A DNA stretch of 25,350 nucleotides from Opitutus sp. (GTDB taxonomy: Bacteria; Verrucomicrobiota; Verrucomicrobiae; Opitutales; Opitutaceae), in the NCBI GenBank assembly GCA_009695065.1, contig SIBR01000047.1, forward strand, positions 1 to 25,350. The letters are read 5' to 3'. The position numbers and the translations under genes are program-made. The notes beneath the pieces are model-generated. The model was not told the DNA's origin. It saw only the letters and a list, made by a program, of their open reading frames with translations, and ran no database searches. Below, in pieces: positions 1-8,071 of the stretch; position 1 is the stretch's first letter; each line of letters starts with the position of its first letter.

Positions 1-456
1 CGGGTACCAACCCCCCGCTCGCTTCGCGGCCAATCTACCTCGATCCCTGGCTCCGGTCAGGGACCGACAACCAGCGTCAGTCCTATCAACCTCAACCCAT
101 CACCCAGACCGAACCTAGGGGTGGCTCGAAAATCCGGATCCGACCAGGAAAGCGGTTTGTTGAGAGGGTGGTTTGATTCACCAGCCTCATCATCCGCGCA
201 ATCGGGGAAAAATTCGCCTTGAAAGCCGCCAGCCCATGCCTACAATACCATGAGAAATACCCCGACGCCCGCCCGCCCAGAGCGGTTTCTGGCTGCTCAC
301 CTCGTTTCGTTACCCCCTTGATCAACCCGGATGGCTTCACGTGACTTTCGAAAAGATCATGCGCCATCGTGAGCTATTCCCTCCCATCCAGTAGTGTGAT
401 GGCGGAGACATTGGCCGCCGCCCGGCCCGTCGTCGCCGCAAACCGCAATCCCGCCC
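1..456. other. Noncoding leader upstream of the first DUF1592 gene
   Basis: I see no convincing gene here. The minus-strand reading frame over 92-367 has no recognisable motif and an unbiased residue mix, so I treat it as chance. The stretch looks less GC-rich than the following gene, with A/T-rich patches around 130-210 and 300-360, and presumably carries the promoter of the first cassette. I could not identify a confident -35/-10 pair or an operator. Confidence 0.5.
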
Positions 457-3330
457 ATGAAAGTCAGCCCCAATTCGCCAGTTGAAATTGGCCGCCCGGA
501 TGGCTTGCGCGTTGGTTCCATCGCCAAGACGACAGCGGTTTTTGCGTTGGGGACATTTTCCCTGATGGCTGCCCTCCCGGGCCGGGGTGCGCCGGCATTC
601 GCGGAGGCGGACGTGACCGATTTCACGGATCGGCATTGTTCGAACTGCCACAACGATGTGGACCGGGAGGGCGGGCTGGATTTGACGGCCCTGAAATTCA
701 ATCCCGCGGACCCCGCCAATTTTCTGACTTGGGTGAAAGTGCACGACCGGGTGCGCGCGGGTGAAATGCCGCCGGAGGAAAAGAAGCGGCCCGACGCCGC
801 CGCGCTGGCGGCCTTTGTCGGGAATGTCTCCTCGTCATTGATCGCGTCGGAACAGGAGGTGTCCGAAAAATTCGGCCGCGCCACGCGGCGCCGGCTCAAC
901 CGCTCGGAGTATGAAAACGCCCTGCGGGATCTTTTTCAGACACCCGGGCTGCTGGTGAAGGACCAGTTGCCGGAGGACGGCGAGTCCGCGAATTTCAACA
1001 AGGTGAGCAAGGCCCTCGACGTGTCCTTCGTGCACATGCAGCGCTACATGGCTGCGGCCGACTATGCGATGCGCCAGGTCCTGTCGGTCAAATACCTCCA
1101 GCCGCCCACGACGACGGTGCGCTACTACGCCCGCGACAACATCGGTTTCAGCAATCAGGATGGCAATCCGGACCGCGGCCGGTTTCCGGTCCTCGGATCG
1201 GGGCCCGATCTCGACGTGCTGATGAACAAGCGGCCGCTGACCCTCGGCGCGGACGATCCGGAGAGGCGCGAACTCGAGGCGATGGCCTGGGTGGGCAGCA
1301 ATTACCAGGTGGGCATGGGCACCTACTGGGTGGGCTTCCGGGCCCCGGTCAGCGGGCGCTATAACATCCGCTTCAGCGGCTACACGATCTGGGTCGGGCC
1401 GAACGGAACCCGCCGGCCTTCGGTCTCGATGATTGGCACCACTCCGAAGGGCGGCGATCCCCGCGCCATCGCCATCCTGCCGCCGGAGTGGCACCGGGCC
1501 AACCACTATGACGTTTCGCCCGGTCGCCGCTCCGAGCCGATCCAGGTCTTTGCCAAGTTCAAGGATGCGTACAACCGGGTGGGGGAGTTCGATCTGACGC
1601 CCGAGCCCGGCGTGTACAAGCTCGACGACGTGTTTCTGCTGGCGAACCAAAACCTGGCGCCGGACGCCGTGCGGTTTTTCCGCTCGCGGCCGGGATTCAC
1701 CGGCATCGACCACTACACCAATCCACTCGCGCAACGCGACGGCGTGCCGGGCGTGGCCTACCGGTGGATGGAAGTCGAAGGTCCGATCTACCATGAATCG
1801 ACCGATGCAGGCTACCGGTTGTTGTTTGGCGATCTAACCCTGAAGAAAGTGGCGGCGGGCGATCCCGGGGTGACAATCGAAGTGCCGACGCCACCGGGTT
1901 CGGCCCCGGCGGCGGGTCGGGCGGGACGCGGGGCCCGCGGAGGGCCGGGCGGCATCGGCAGCCGGGGCGTCAATCAGCCGGCGGGCATTCGCGACATGGG
2001 CTGGCCGATGGTGCCGGCCAACCTCGAGGTCGAGTCCGCCCAGCCCCTGCAGGATGCCGGGCGCCTGTTGCGATCGTTCATGGCACGGGCCTACCGCGGG
2101 GCGGTGGACGAGCGCGACGTGCAGCGCTTCCTCGCGGTTTTCAAGGAGTGGCACGACGGCGGCCTCGGTTTTGCCGCGTCGCTGATCTCGAGCTACACGG
2201 CGGTGCTGGCCTCGGAGAAATTCGTCTATCTCGATGAGAAGCCCGGCCGGCTCGACGACCTGGCGCTGGCGACCCGGCTGGCGCTGTTCCTGTGGAATTC
2301 CACGCCGGATGCGGTGCTGCGCGAGCGCGCGGCCCGCGGCGAACTGCAGCGGCCCGAGGTGCTGAAAGCAGAGACGGACCGGATGCTCGCCGACCCGAAA
2401 TCGGAACGGTTCGTCAACGCGTTCCTCGATTACTGGCTGCAGCTGCGAAAAATTGACGACACCGGGCCGGACCTCACGTTATACACGGACTACTTCATCG
2501 ACGATGCGCTGAAGGACGCCGCGCTGGACGAGACCCGGTTGTTTTTCGCGGAGCTGCTGCGCCAAGACCTGCCGGCGCGGACGATCGTGGATTCGGATTT
2601 CACCTTCCTCAACGACCGGCTGGCGGCGCACTACGGAATCGACGGGGTCGACGGGGTCAGGATGCGCCGGGTCGCATTGCCGGCGAACAGCGTGCGCGGC
2701 GGGATGATGACGCAGGCGAGCGTGCTTAAGGTGACGGCGAACGGCACGACGACCTCGCCCGTCCTGCGCGGCAAGTGGATCATGGAGCGGATCGTTGGGT
2801 TTGAATTGCCTCCGCCGCCGGCGGCCGTGCCCTCGGTCGAGCCGGATGTCCGCGGGGCGGTCACGATTCGCCAGCAGCTCGACAAGCACCGGGCGGACGA
2901 AAGCTGCGCGATGTGCCATCGGAAGATCGATCCGCCCGGCTTCGCGCTGGAAAGCTTCGACGTGATGGGCGGCTGGCGGGACCGTTATCGGGCGATTGCG
3001 ACCGGCGGCCAGACGCCCGAGAGAGGTTTCGGCCACAACGGCTGGCCGCTGCCGTATTATTTTGCCCTGCCCGTCGATCCCATGGGTCAGCTGGCGGACG
3101 GCCGCGCCTTCAACGATGTCCGGGATTTCAAGCGGCTCCTGCTGCAGGATGAAGCGCAGATCGCGCGCAACCTCGCCCGGCAGCTTTCCGTTTACGCGAC
3201 CGGCGCACCCGTCCGCTTCAGCGATCGGGAGAAGATTGAGCAAATCCTGCAAAGGACGGGGACGAGCCAGTATGGTGTCCGCAGTCTCCTGCACGAAATC
3301 ATCCGGAGTGAACTCTTCCTGAACAAATAA
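457..3330 (+). CDS. DUF1592 domain-containing secreted cytochrome-like protein, copy 1
   Basis: Large secreted protein of 957 residues belonging to the planctomycete/verrucomicrobial family that combines a c-type heme motif with DUF1587, DUF1595, DUF1592, DUF1588 and DUF1585. A hydrophobic export segment lies at about residues 24-49. CSNCH (61-65) is a CxxCH heme site. The RRLNRSEYENALRDLF block from residue 145 marks DUF1587, and a beta-rich region spans about 270-400. DUF1595 is near 534-590, DUF1592 near 597-730, DUF1588 near 735-845 with a second CxxCH (CAMCH, 817-821), and DUF1585 near 882-955. A Gly/Arg/Pro-rich linker occupies 477-505 and is shorter in copy 2. The gene lies 70 bp before a DUF1552 gene, the usual family partner. 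The biochemical role of the family is not established to my knowledge; a periplasmic redox role is inferred from the two heme motifs. Confidence 0.9.
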   Translation: MKVSPNSPVEIGRPDGLRVGSIAKTTAVFALGTFSLMAALPGRGAPAFAEADVTDFTDRHCSNCHNDVDREGGLDLTALKFNPADPANFLTWVKVHDRVRAGEMPPEEKKRPDAAALAAFVGNVSSSLIASEQEVSEKFGRATRRRLNRSEYENALRDLFQTPGLLVKDQLPEDGESANFNKVSKALDVSFVHMQRYMAAADYAMRQVLSVKYLQPPTTTVRYYARDNIGFSNQDGNPDRGRFPVLGSGPDLDVLMNKRPLTLGADDPERRELEAMAWVGSNYQVGMGTYWVGFRAPVSGRYNIRFSGYTIWVGPNGTRRPSVSMIGTTPKGGDPRAIAILPPEWHRANHYDVSPGRRSEPIQVFAKFKDAYNRVGEFDLTPEPGVYKLDDVFLLANQNLAPDAVRFFRSRPGFTGIDHYTNPLAQRDGVPGVAYRWMEVEGPIYHESTDAGYRLLFGDLTLKKVAAGDPGVTIEVPTPPGSAPAAGRAGRGARGGPGGIGSRGVNQPAGIRDMGWPMVPANLEVESAQPLQDAGRLLRSFMARAYRGAVDERDVQRFLAVFKEWHDGGLGFAASLISSYTAVLASEKFVYLDEKPGRLDDLALATRLALFLWNSTPDAVLRERAARGELQRPEVLKAETDRMLADPKSERFVNAFLDYWLQLRKIDDTGPDLTLYTDYFIDDALKDAALDETRLFFAELLRQDLPARTIVDSDFTFLNDRLAAHYGIDGVDGVRMRRVALPANSVRGGMMTQASVLKVTANGTTTSPVLRGKWIMERIVGFELPPPPAAVPSVEPDVRGAVTIRQQLDKHRADESCAMCHRKIDPPGFALESFDVMGGWRDRYRAIATGGQTPERGFGHNGWPLPYYFALPVDPMGQLADGRAFNDVRDFKRLLLQDEAQIARNLARQLSVYATGAPVRFSDREKIEQILQRTGTSQYGVRSLLHEIIRSELFLNK

Positions 3331-3400
3331 CGGCCGGCGGCGGCGGGCCGGTTTCCGATGGCCCGCGGAAATTTTCCCGGCCGGCGGCCCCATTCATCAA

Positions 3401-4753
3401 ATGAAAACGAAGTCCCCATCCCAGCCCGCGCACGGACCCTACATCGCGACCCGGCGGCCCCTGTCGCGCCGGCATTTTCTCCGCGCCGCGGGGGTGGCGC
3501 TTTCCCTGCCGATGCTCGACGCGATGCTGCCGGCGTTGGCACGGGCGCAGCCGTCGTCCTCGCCGCTGGCGCCGGGAGCGAAGCCGCGCCGGATGTTTGC
3601 CGTCATCAACAATCTCGGCTTCGTGCCGGCGAACTTCTTCCCGAAGGGCGCGGGGCGCGACTACGCGCCGTCCCCTTATCTCGATCTGCTCAAGGAGCAC
3701 CGGAACGATCTCACCGTGTTCACCGGCGTGTCGCTGCCGAACGTCAGCAACAGCCATTCGACCGAGGTCTGTTTCATCACGGGCGCGCCGGGCTCGGGCG
3801 GCGGTTCGTTCCGGAACACCATCTCGCTCGACCAGATCGTGGCGGAGTCCATCGGGACGCAGACCCGGTTTCCCTCGCTGGCGCTGGCGATCAACACCAA
3901 CACGCTGAGCCTTTCCTTCACGGGCAACGGCGTGGCGATCCCCGGCGAACTCCGGGCGGCGGAGGTGTTCAAGCAACTCTTCGTCCAGGGAAACCCGGCG
4001 GAAGTCGAAGCGCAGGTTCGCCGGCTCGCGGTCGGTCGCAGCATCCTCGATGCGCTCGCCGGCCAGGTGAAGGACATGCAGCGCGAATTGGGCGCGCCGG
4101 ACCGCGAGCGGGTCGAGCAATATCTCGAGAGCGTCCGGGCGCTCGAGAGCCGCCTGCAGGTATCCCAAGGCTGGGAGCGCAGGCCCAAGCCGGTCGTCAC
4201 GGCGCCCACGCCGGTCGACGCCACCAACCCCGCCCAATTCATCGAAAAGATCAGGGTGATGTTTGATCTGGCGCGGCTGGTCTTCGAGACCGATTCCACC
4301 CGCGCAATCACGCTGTTCATCGATGCGGCCACGACGCCGGTGGTGGAAAGCAAGCTGGATGTCCAGATCACCGAGGGCTACCACGGGCTTTCGCACCACG
4401 GCAAGTCCGAGGACAAGCTGAACCAGCTGAAGGCGCTCGACGTCGCGCAATTCAAGCTCCTCAACAAACTCCTGGCCGAAATGAAGGGCGTGAAGGAGCA
4501 GGGCGAGTCGCTCCTGGATCGGACGATGGTGCTGTTCGGCTCCAATTTCTTCGATGCGAATTCGCATCTGACGAAGAACATGCCGATCATCCTCGCCGGC
4601 GGCGGATTCAGGCACGGCCAGCACCTGGTGTTCGACACGGAGAGCAACTATCCGCTGACCAACCTGCACCTCACGATGCTGCAGCGGTTCGGGATCGAAA
4701 AAGACCGGTTCTCCTCCTCGACCGGCACGATGCGCGGGCTGCAGATGACATAG
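3401..4753 (+). CDS. DUF1552 domain-containing Tat-exported protein, copy 1
   Basis: A 450-residue DUF1552 family protein, the standard neighbour of DUF1592 proteins. The N-terminus has a twin-arginine signal: SRRHFLR (22-28), then a hydrophobic stretch and a likely cleavage site after ALARA (about residue 49). This implies folded export, possibly with a bound cofactor. Conserved features include YHGLSHHGK (327-335) and NSHLTKN (387-393) followed by a glycine-rich AGGG segment. These resemble metal-site segments of the DUF1501/alkaline-phosphatase-like group, but assigning metal ligands is inference. The ATG at 3401 is chosen because it places the Tat motif at a normal distance and matches copy 2. 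The gene probably shares a transcript with the upstream DUF1592 gene (70-bp gap). Its TAG stop lies inside a perfect inverted repeat. Function in the family is unknown. Confidence 0.9.
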   Translation: MKTKSPSQPAHGPYIATRRPLSRRHFLRAAGVALSLPMLDAMLPALARAQPSSSPLAPGAKPRRMFAVINNLGFVPANFFPKGAGRDYAPSPYLDLLKEHRNDLTVFTGVSLPNVSNSHSTEVCFITGAPGSGGGSFRNTISLDQIVAESIGTQTRFPSLALAINTNTLSLSFTGNGVAIPGELRAAEVFKQLFVQGNPAEVEAQVRRLAVGRSILDALAGQVKDMQRELGAPDRERVEQYLESVRALESRLQVSQGWERRPKPVVTAPTPVDATNPAQFIEKIRVMFDLARLVFETDSTRAITLFIDAATTPVVESKLDVQITEGYHGLSHHGKSEDKLNQLKALDVAQFKLLNKLLAEMKGVKEQGESLLDRTMVLFGSNFFDANSHLTKNMPIILAGGGFRHGQHLVFDTESNYPLTNLHLTMLQRFGIEKDRFSSSTGTMRGLQMT

Positions 4754-4774
4754 GATTTTGCGGTGCAAAATCCT
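4752..4774 (+). other. Perfect 9-bp inverted repeat overlapping the DUF1552 stop codon
   Basis: AGGATTTTG (4752-4760) and CAAAATCCT (4766-4774) are exact reverse complements around a 5-nt loop, CGGTG. The left arm begins inside the TAG stop codon. After copy 2 the left arm and loop recur at 9423-9436 but the right arm is degraded, so this structure predates the duplication or was copied with it. It lies just before an intrinsic terminator and may stabilise the mRNA 3' end. Confidence 0.6.
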
Positions 4775-5100
4775 GATGGGGCGGCCGCGGGGCCGCCCGT
4801 TTTTTGAGGGAGGGCAAAACCGCCAGGCAGTGGTGGTCGTGGCTGCGAGCGTGAGCGAGTGGCGGAATGTCCCCGGCATTCGTTCGGATTTCGTCCAAGC
4901 CTTGGACCGGATGAACTAGATGAGCAGGATGTCACCGATCCATGGCAGGGCCACGGACAAATCCTGCAAGTCCCGTTCCTCCTGTCCTCGACTCGGGTTG
5001 GGCCCGACTGCGCCGAAAACATCAGTTGAATCCAGGCGGCAAATCATTCAGCTTCGCCGTCGGCATTCCGGCTGCTCCGTAACACCCCTACCCTTGACCG
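4754..5100. other. Intergenic region between the two cassettes
   Basis: It holds the stop-codon hairpin and terminator at its left end. At 4846-4862 it has a 17-bp string, CGAGCGTGAGCGAGTGG, identical to part of the compound repeat near 13197. The remainder up to 5100 has no recognisable gene; a plus-strand frame at 4920-5111 is Ser/Arg-rich, runs into the next gene and has no family likeness. The promoter of cassette 2 should lie here but I cannot place it. Confidence 0.5.
4779..4805 (+). terminator. Rho-independent terminator after cassette 1
   Basis: GGGCGGCC (4779-4786) pairs exactly with GGCCGCCC (4791-4798) around a GCGG loop, followed after one base by six T residues (4800-4805). This classic intrinsic terminator ends transcription of the first DUF1592-DUF1552 cassette. 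The second cassette would then need its own promoter. Confidence 0.85.
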
Positions 5101-7908
5101 ATGAAAGCTAGCCTCTGGGTGTGTGCAGGCCGTGGTGATCTGCTGGGGATTCACTCCCGCGCGCTCACCGCCGGAAAATCCGCGTTGGTGCTGGGCGCAG
5201 GGGTATTCCTTTGCGTCCAGCCGGCACGCGGCGCCCCGGCGGCGGCCGACAACGCCATGGTCGATTTCACGGATCGCTATTGTTCAAGCTGCCACAACGA
5301 CGTGGACAAGGATGGTGGACTGGACCTGACGACTTTGAAGCATGAGCCGGGCGATCCGGCCAACTTTGCCACCTGGGTTAAGGTGCACGATCGCGTGCAG
5401 GCGGGCGAAATGCCGCCGAAGGAAAAAAAACGTCCGGACGCCGGCGACCTCGGGGCGTTCGTCCAGAGCCTGAATTCATCGCTGACCGCCGCGGAGCGGG
5501 AGGTGACGGAAAAATTCGGCCGGGCCACGCGACGCCGGCTCAATCGCACGGAGTATGAGAACACGTTGCGCGATCTTTTCACCGCGCCCTGGCTGCGGGT
5601 GAAGGATGAGCTGCCGGAGGACGGCCAGGCCGCGCATTTCAACAAGGTGAGCAAGGCGCTTGATGTTTCCTTCGTGCATCTGCAGCGCTACCTCAGCGCC
5701 GTCGACAGCGCGCTGCGCCAGATGCTGGCCGTGAAGTTTGTGCAGCCGCCGACCCGGACCACGCGGTTCTACGCGCGGGAGAACATCGGGTTCAGCAATC
5801 AGGACGGAAATCCGGATCGGGGCCGGTTTCCGGTGCTGGGTTCGGGCCCTGATCTCGAGGCGATGATGCGGAAGCGGCCGTTGTTCTCCGGCGATCGCGA
5901 CCCGGAGCGGCGGGAATTGGAGGCCATGGCCTGGGTGGGCAGCAATTATCAGGTGGGCATGGGCACGACGTTCGGCGGCTTCCGGGCGCCGGTCAGCGGC
6001 CGATACAACATCAGTTTCAGCGGGCACACGATCTGGGTCGGGCCGAACGGCACGAGGCGGCCGACGGTTTCGATGATCGGCGTGACGCCCAAGGATGGTG
6101 ATCCGCGCGCGATTGCGATTCTCCCGCCAGAGTGGCACCGCGCGAATCAATACGACGTGGCGCCGGGGCGGCGCGACGAGCCGATCCAGGTCTTCGCGAA
6201 GTTCAAGGATGCGTACAACCGGGTGGGGGAGTTCGACCTGACCCCCGTGCCGGGCGTATACCGGCTCGAGAACGTCGTGCTGCTGGCGAACCAGAACCTG
6301 GCGCCGGATGCGGTGCGATTTTTCCGCTCCCGGCCGGGATTCACCGGCATCGACCATTACACCAATCCCCTCGCGCAGCGCGATGGCGTCCCCGGCGTCG
6401 CGTTCCGGTGGATGGAGATTGAAGGGCCGCTCTACGACGAAGCGACCACCGCGGGCTACCGGCTGCTTTTTGGTGATCTGCCGCTGAAGCCGGTAGCGGC
6501 GGGTGCGCCGGGCGTGGCGATCGACGTCGTGGGAAAGGGAGAACGCGGCGGACAAGGCGCCGGGATCTACGATCTGGGCTGGCCGCTCGTGCCGACGACG
6601 GTCGAGGTCGAGTCCGCCCATCCGCTGGAGGATGCCGGGCGCCTGCTGAAGATTTTCCTGGCGCAGGCCTATCGCCGGCCGGTGCAGGATTGGGACGTGC
6701 AGCTTTTTCTCGGTTTGTTCAAGCAGTGGCACGACGGCGGGAGCGGCTTTGTCGGCGCGATGCTGTCGAGCTACACGGCGATCCTGGCGTCGCCGGAATT
6801 TGTCTATCTCGATGAGAAGCCCGGCCGGCTCGACGACCCGGCCCTCGCGATGCGCCTGGCCCTGATGTTGTGGAATTCGACGCCCGACGCCGCCCTGCTC
6901 GAACGGGCCGCGCGGGGTGAGTTGCACCAGTCCGGGGTCCTCCGCGCCGAAACCGATCGCCTGCTCGCCGATCCGAAGTCCGCGCGGTTCATCGGGGCGT
7001 TTCTCGACTACTGGCTCGAACTCCGGCGCGGGGATGAGACGGGGCCGGATCTCACCTTGTATACGGACTATTTCATCGACGATGCGCTGAAGGATGCGGC
7101 GTTCGACGAGACGCGCTTGTTTTTCGCGGAGCAATTGCGCCAGGACCTCCCGGTGCGCACGATCGTCGACTCGGACTTCACGTTCCTGAACGACCGGCTG
7201 GCCCTCCACTACGGAATTCCCGGCGTGGACGGCGGCGGGATGCGGCGGGTCGCCCTGCCGGCCGGGAGCGTGCGCGGCGGTTTCATGACGCAGGCCAGCG
7301 TGCTCAAGGTCACGGCGAACGGCACGACGACCTCGCCCGTCCTGCGCGGCAAGTGGATCATGGAGCGCATCGCCGGCTATGAGCTGCCGCCGCCGCCCGC
7401 GGCGGTGCCGGCGGTCGAGCCGGATATCCGCGGCGCCGTGACGATCCGCCAGCAGCTCGACAAGCACCGGGCGGACGAAAGCTGTGCGATGTGCCATCGC
7501 AAGATCGACCCGCCCGGGTTTGCGCTGGAGAGCTTCGACGTGATGGGCGGCTGGCGGGATCGCTACCGGGCGATTGCGACGGGCGGCCAGACCCCCGAGC
7601 GGGGCTTTGGCCATAACGGCTGGCCGCTGCCGTTTTACTACGCGCTGCCCGTCGATCCGAGCGGTCAGCTGCCGGACGGCGGCGCCTTCGCGGACGTGCG
7701 GGAGTTCAAGCAGCTCCTTCTTCGGGACGAGGCGCAGCTTGCCCGCAACTTTGCGCGCCAGCTCTCCATCTACGCGACGGGCGCGGCGGTCCGATTCAGC
7801 GACCGGGCGCAGATCGATCAGATCGTGGAGAAGGCGCGTCCGAACCATTTCGGCCTGCGCAGCCTCCTGCACGAGCTGGTCCAGAGCGATCTTTTCCGAA
7901 GCAAATGA
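5101..7908 (+). CDS. DUF1592 domain-containing secreted cytochrome-like protein, copy 2
   Basis: A 935-residue paralogue of the gene at 457-3330 with the same domain order: export segment (about 27-45), heme motif CSSCH (61-65), DUF1587, a beta-rich middle, DUF1595, DUF1592, DUF1588 with CAMCH (795-799), and DUF1585. Long blocks are identical to copy 1, for example around both heme motifs and the T-A-N-G-T-T-T-S-P segment of DUF1588. The N-terminal 50 residues and the central linker differ; the linker here is short (roughly residues 476-490) and lacks the long Gly/Arg tract. The ATG at 5101 gives a signal peptide of normal form. The gene is followed after 163 bp by its own DUF1552 partner, and that gap has been invaded by REP-like palindromes. 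Function is unknown beyond a likely periplasmic heme protein. Confidence 0.9.
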   Translation: MKASLWVCAGRGDLLGIHSRALTAGKSALVLGAGVFLCVQPARGAPAAADNAMVDFTDRYCSSCHNDVDKDGGLDLTTLKHEPGDPANFATWVKVHDRVQAGEMPPKEKKRPDAGDLGAFVQSLNSSLTAAEREVTEKFGRATRRRLNRTEYENTLRDLFTAPWLRVKDELPEDGQAAHFNKVSKALDVSFVHLQRYLSAVDSALRQMLAVKFVQPPTRTTRFYARENIGFSNQDGNPDRGRFPVLGSGPDLEAMMRKRPLFSGDRDPERRELEAMAWVGSNYQVGMGTTFGGFRAPVSGRYNISFSGHTIWVGPNGTRRPTVSMIGVTPKDGDPRAIAILPPEWHRANQYDVAPGRRDEPIQVFAKFKDAYNRVGEFDLTPVPGVYRLENVVLLANQNLAPDAVRFFRSRPGFTGIDHYTNPLAQRDGVPGVAFRWMEIEGPLYDEATTAGYRLLFGDLPLKPVAAGAPGVAIDVVGKGERGGQGAGIYDLGWPLVPTTVEVESAHPLEDAGRLLKIFLAQAYRRPVQDWDVQLFLGLFKQWHDGGSGFVGAMLSSYTAILASPEFVYLDEKPGRLDDPALAMRLALMLWNSTPDAALLERAARGELHQSGVLRAETDRLLADPKSARFIGAFLDYWLELRRGDETGPDLTLYTDYFIDDALKDAAFDETRLFFAEQLRQDLPVRTIVDSDFTFLNDRLALHYGIPGVDGGGMRRVALPAGSVRGGFMTQASVLKVTANGTTTSPVLRGKWIMERIAGYELPPPPAAVPAVEPDIRGAVTIRQQLDKHRADESCAMCHRKIDPPGFALESFDVMGGWRDRYRAIATGGQTPERGFGHNGWPLPFYYALPVDPSGQLPDGGAFADVREFKQLLLRDEAQLARNFARQLSIYATGAAVRFSDRAQIDQIVEKARPNHFGLRSLLHELVQSDLFRSK

Positions 7909-7935
7909 CCCGTCCGTTTGGCATGTCCGCAAGTT

Positions 7936-7983
7936 GCAGGAGCCTGCTTACAGGCGATTCGTGGCGCGGGCGTCGCGCCCGCG
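7936..7983 (+). repeat. REP-like double palindrome between DUF1592 and DUF1552 copy 2
   Basis: The string GGAGCCTGCTTACAGGCGATT (roughly 7939-7959) contains GCCTG/CAGGC as a short stem. It is directly followed by a stronger hairpin, CGCGGGCG (7965-7972) and CGCCCGCG (7976-7983), with a TCG loop. The first palindrome is nearly identical to one at 16590-16610. The layout resembles REP elements of the GTAG-type family mobilised by RAYT transposases. It sits inside the probable cassette transcript, where the paired stems could affect expression of the downstream gene. Confidence 0.65.
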
Positions 7984-8071
7984 AAAGCCCGTCGGAATCC
8001 GATTTGCGAGCGAGACGACCGGGCCACGTGAACGCCTTCTTGGGCCCGCTCCAAGACGAGAAAAAAGACCC

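Noticed and set aside
92..367. 91-codon minus-strand frame at the left edge
   Set aside because: No motif, no partner and no supporting start context; probably chance in a noncoding leader.
4920..5111. 63-codon plus-strand frame between the cassettes
   Set aside because: Ser/Arg-rich with no family likeness; it overlaps the start of DUF1592 copy 2.
5476..7932. Minus-strand open frame antisense to DUF1592 copy 2
   Set aside because: Arg/His-rich composition and an equivalent antisense frame opposite copy 1 show it is a shadow of the plus-strand gene.
7574..8071. Upstream extension of the DUF1552 copy 2 frame
   Set aside because: The frame upstream of 8072 overlaps DUF1592 copy 2 in a different frame and translates the REP-like repeat. 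The internal ATG at 8072 matches the copy 1 start.
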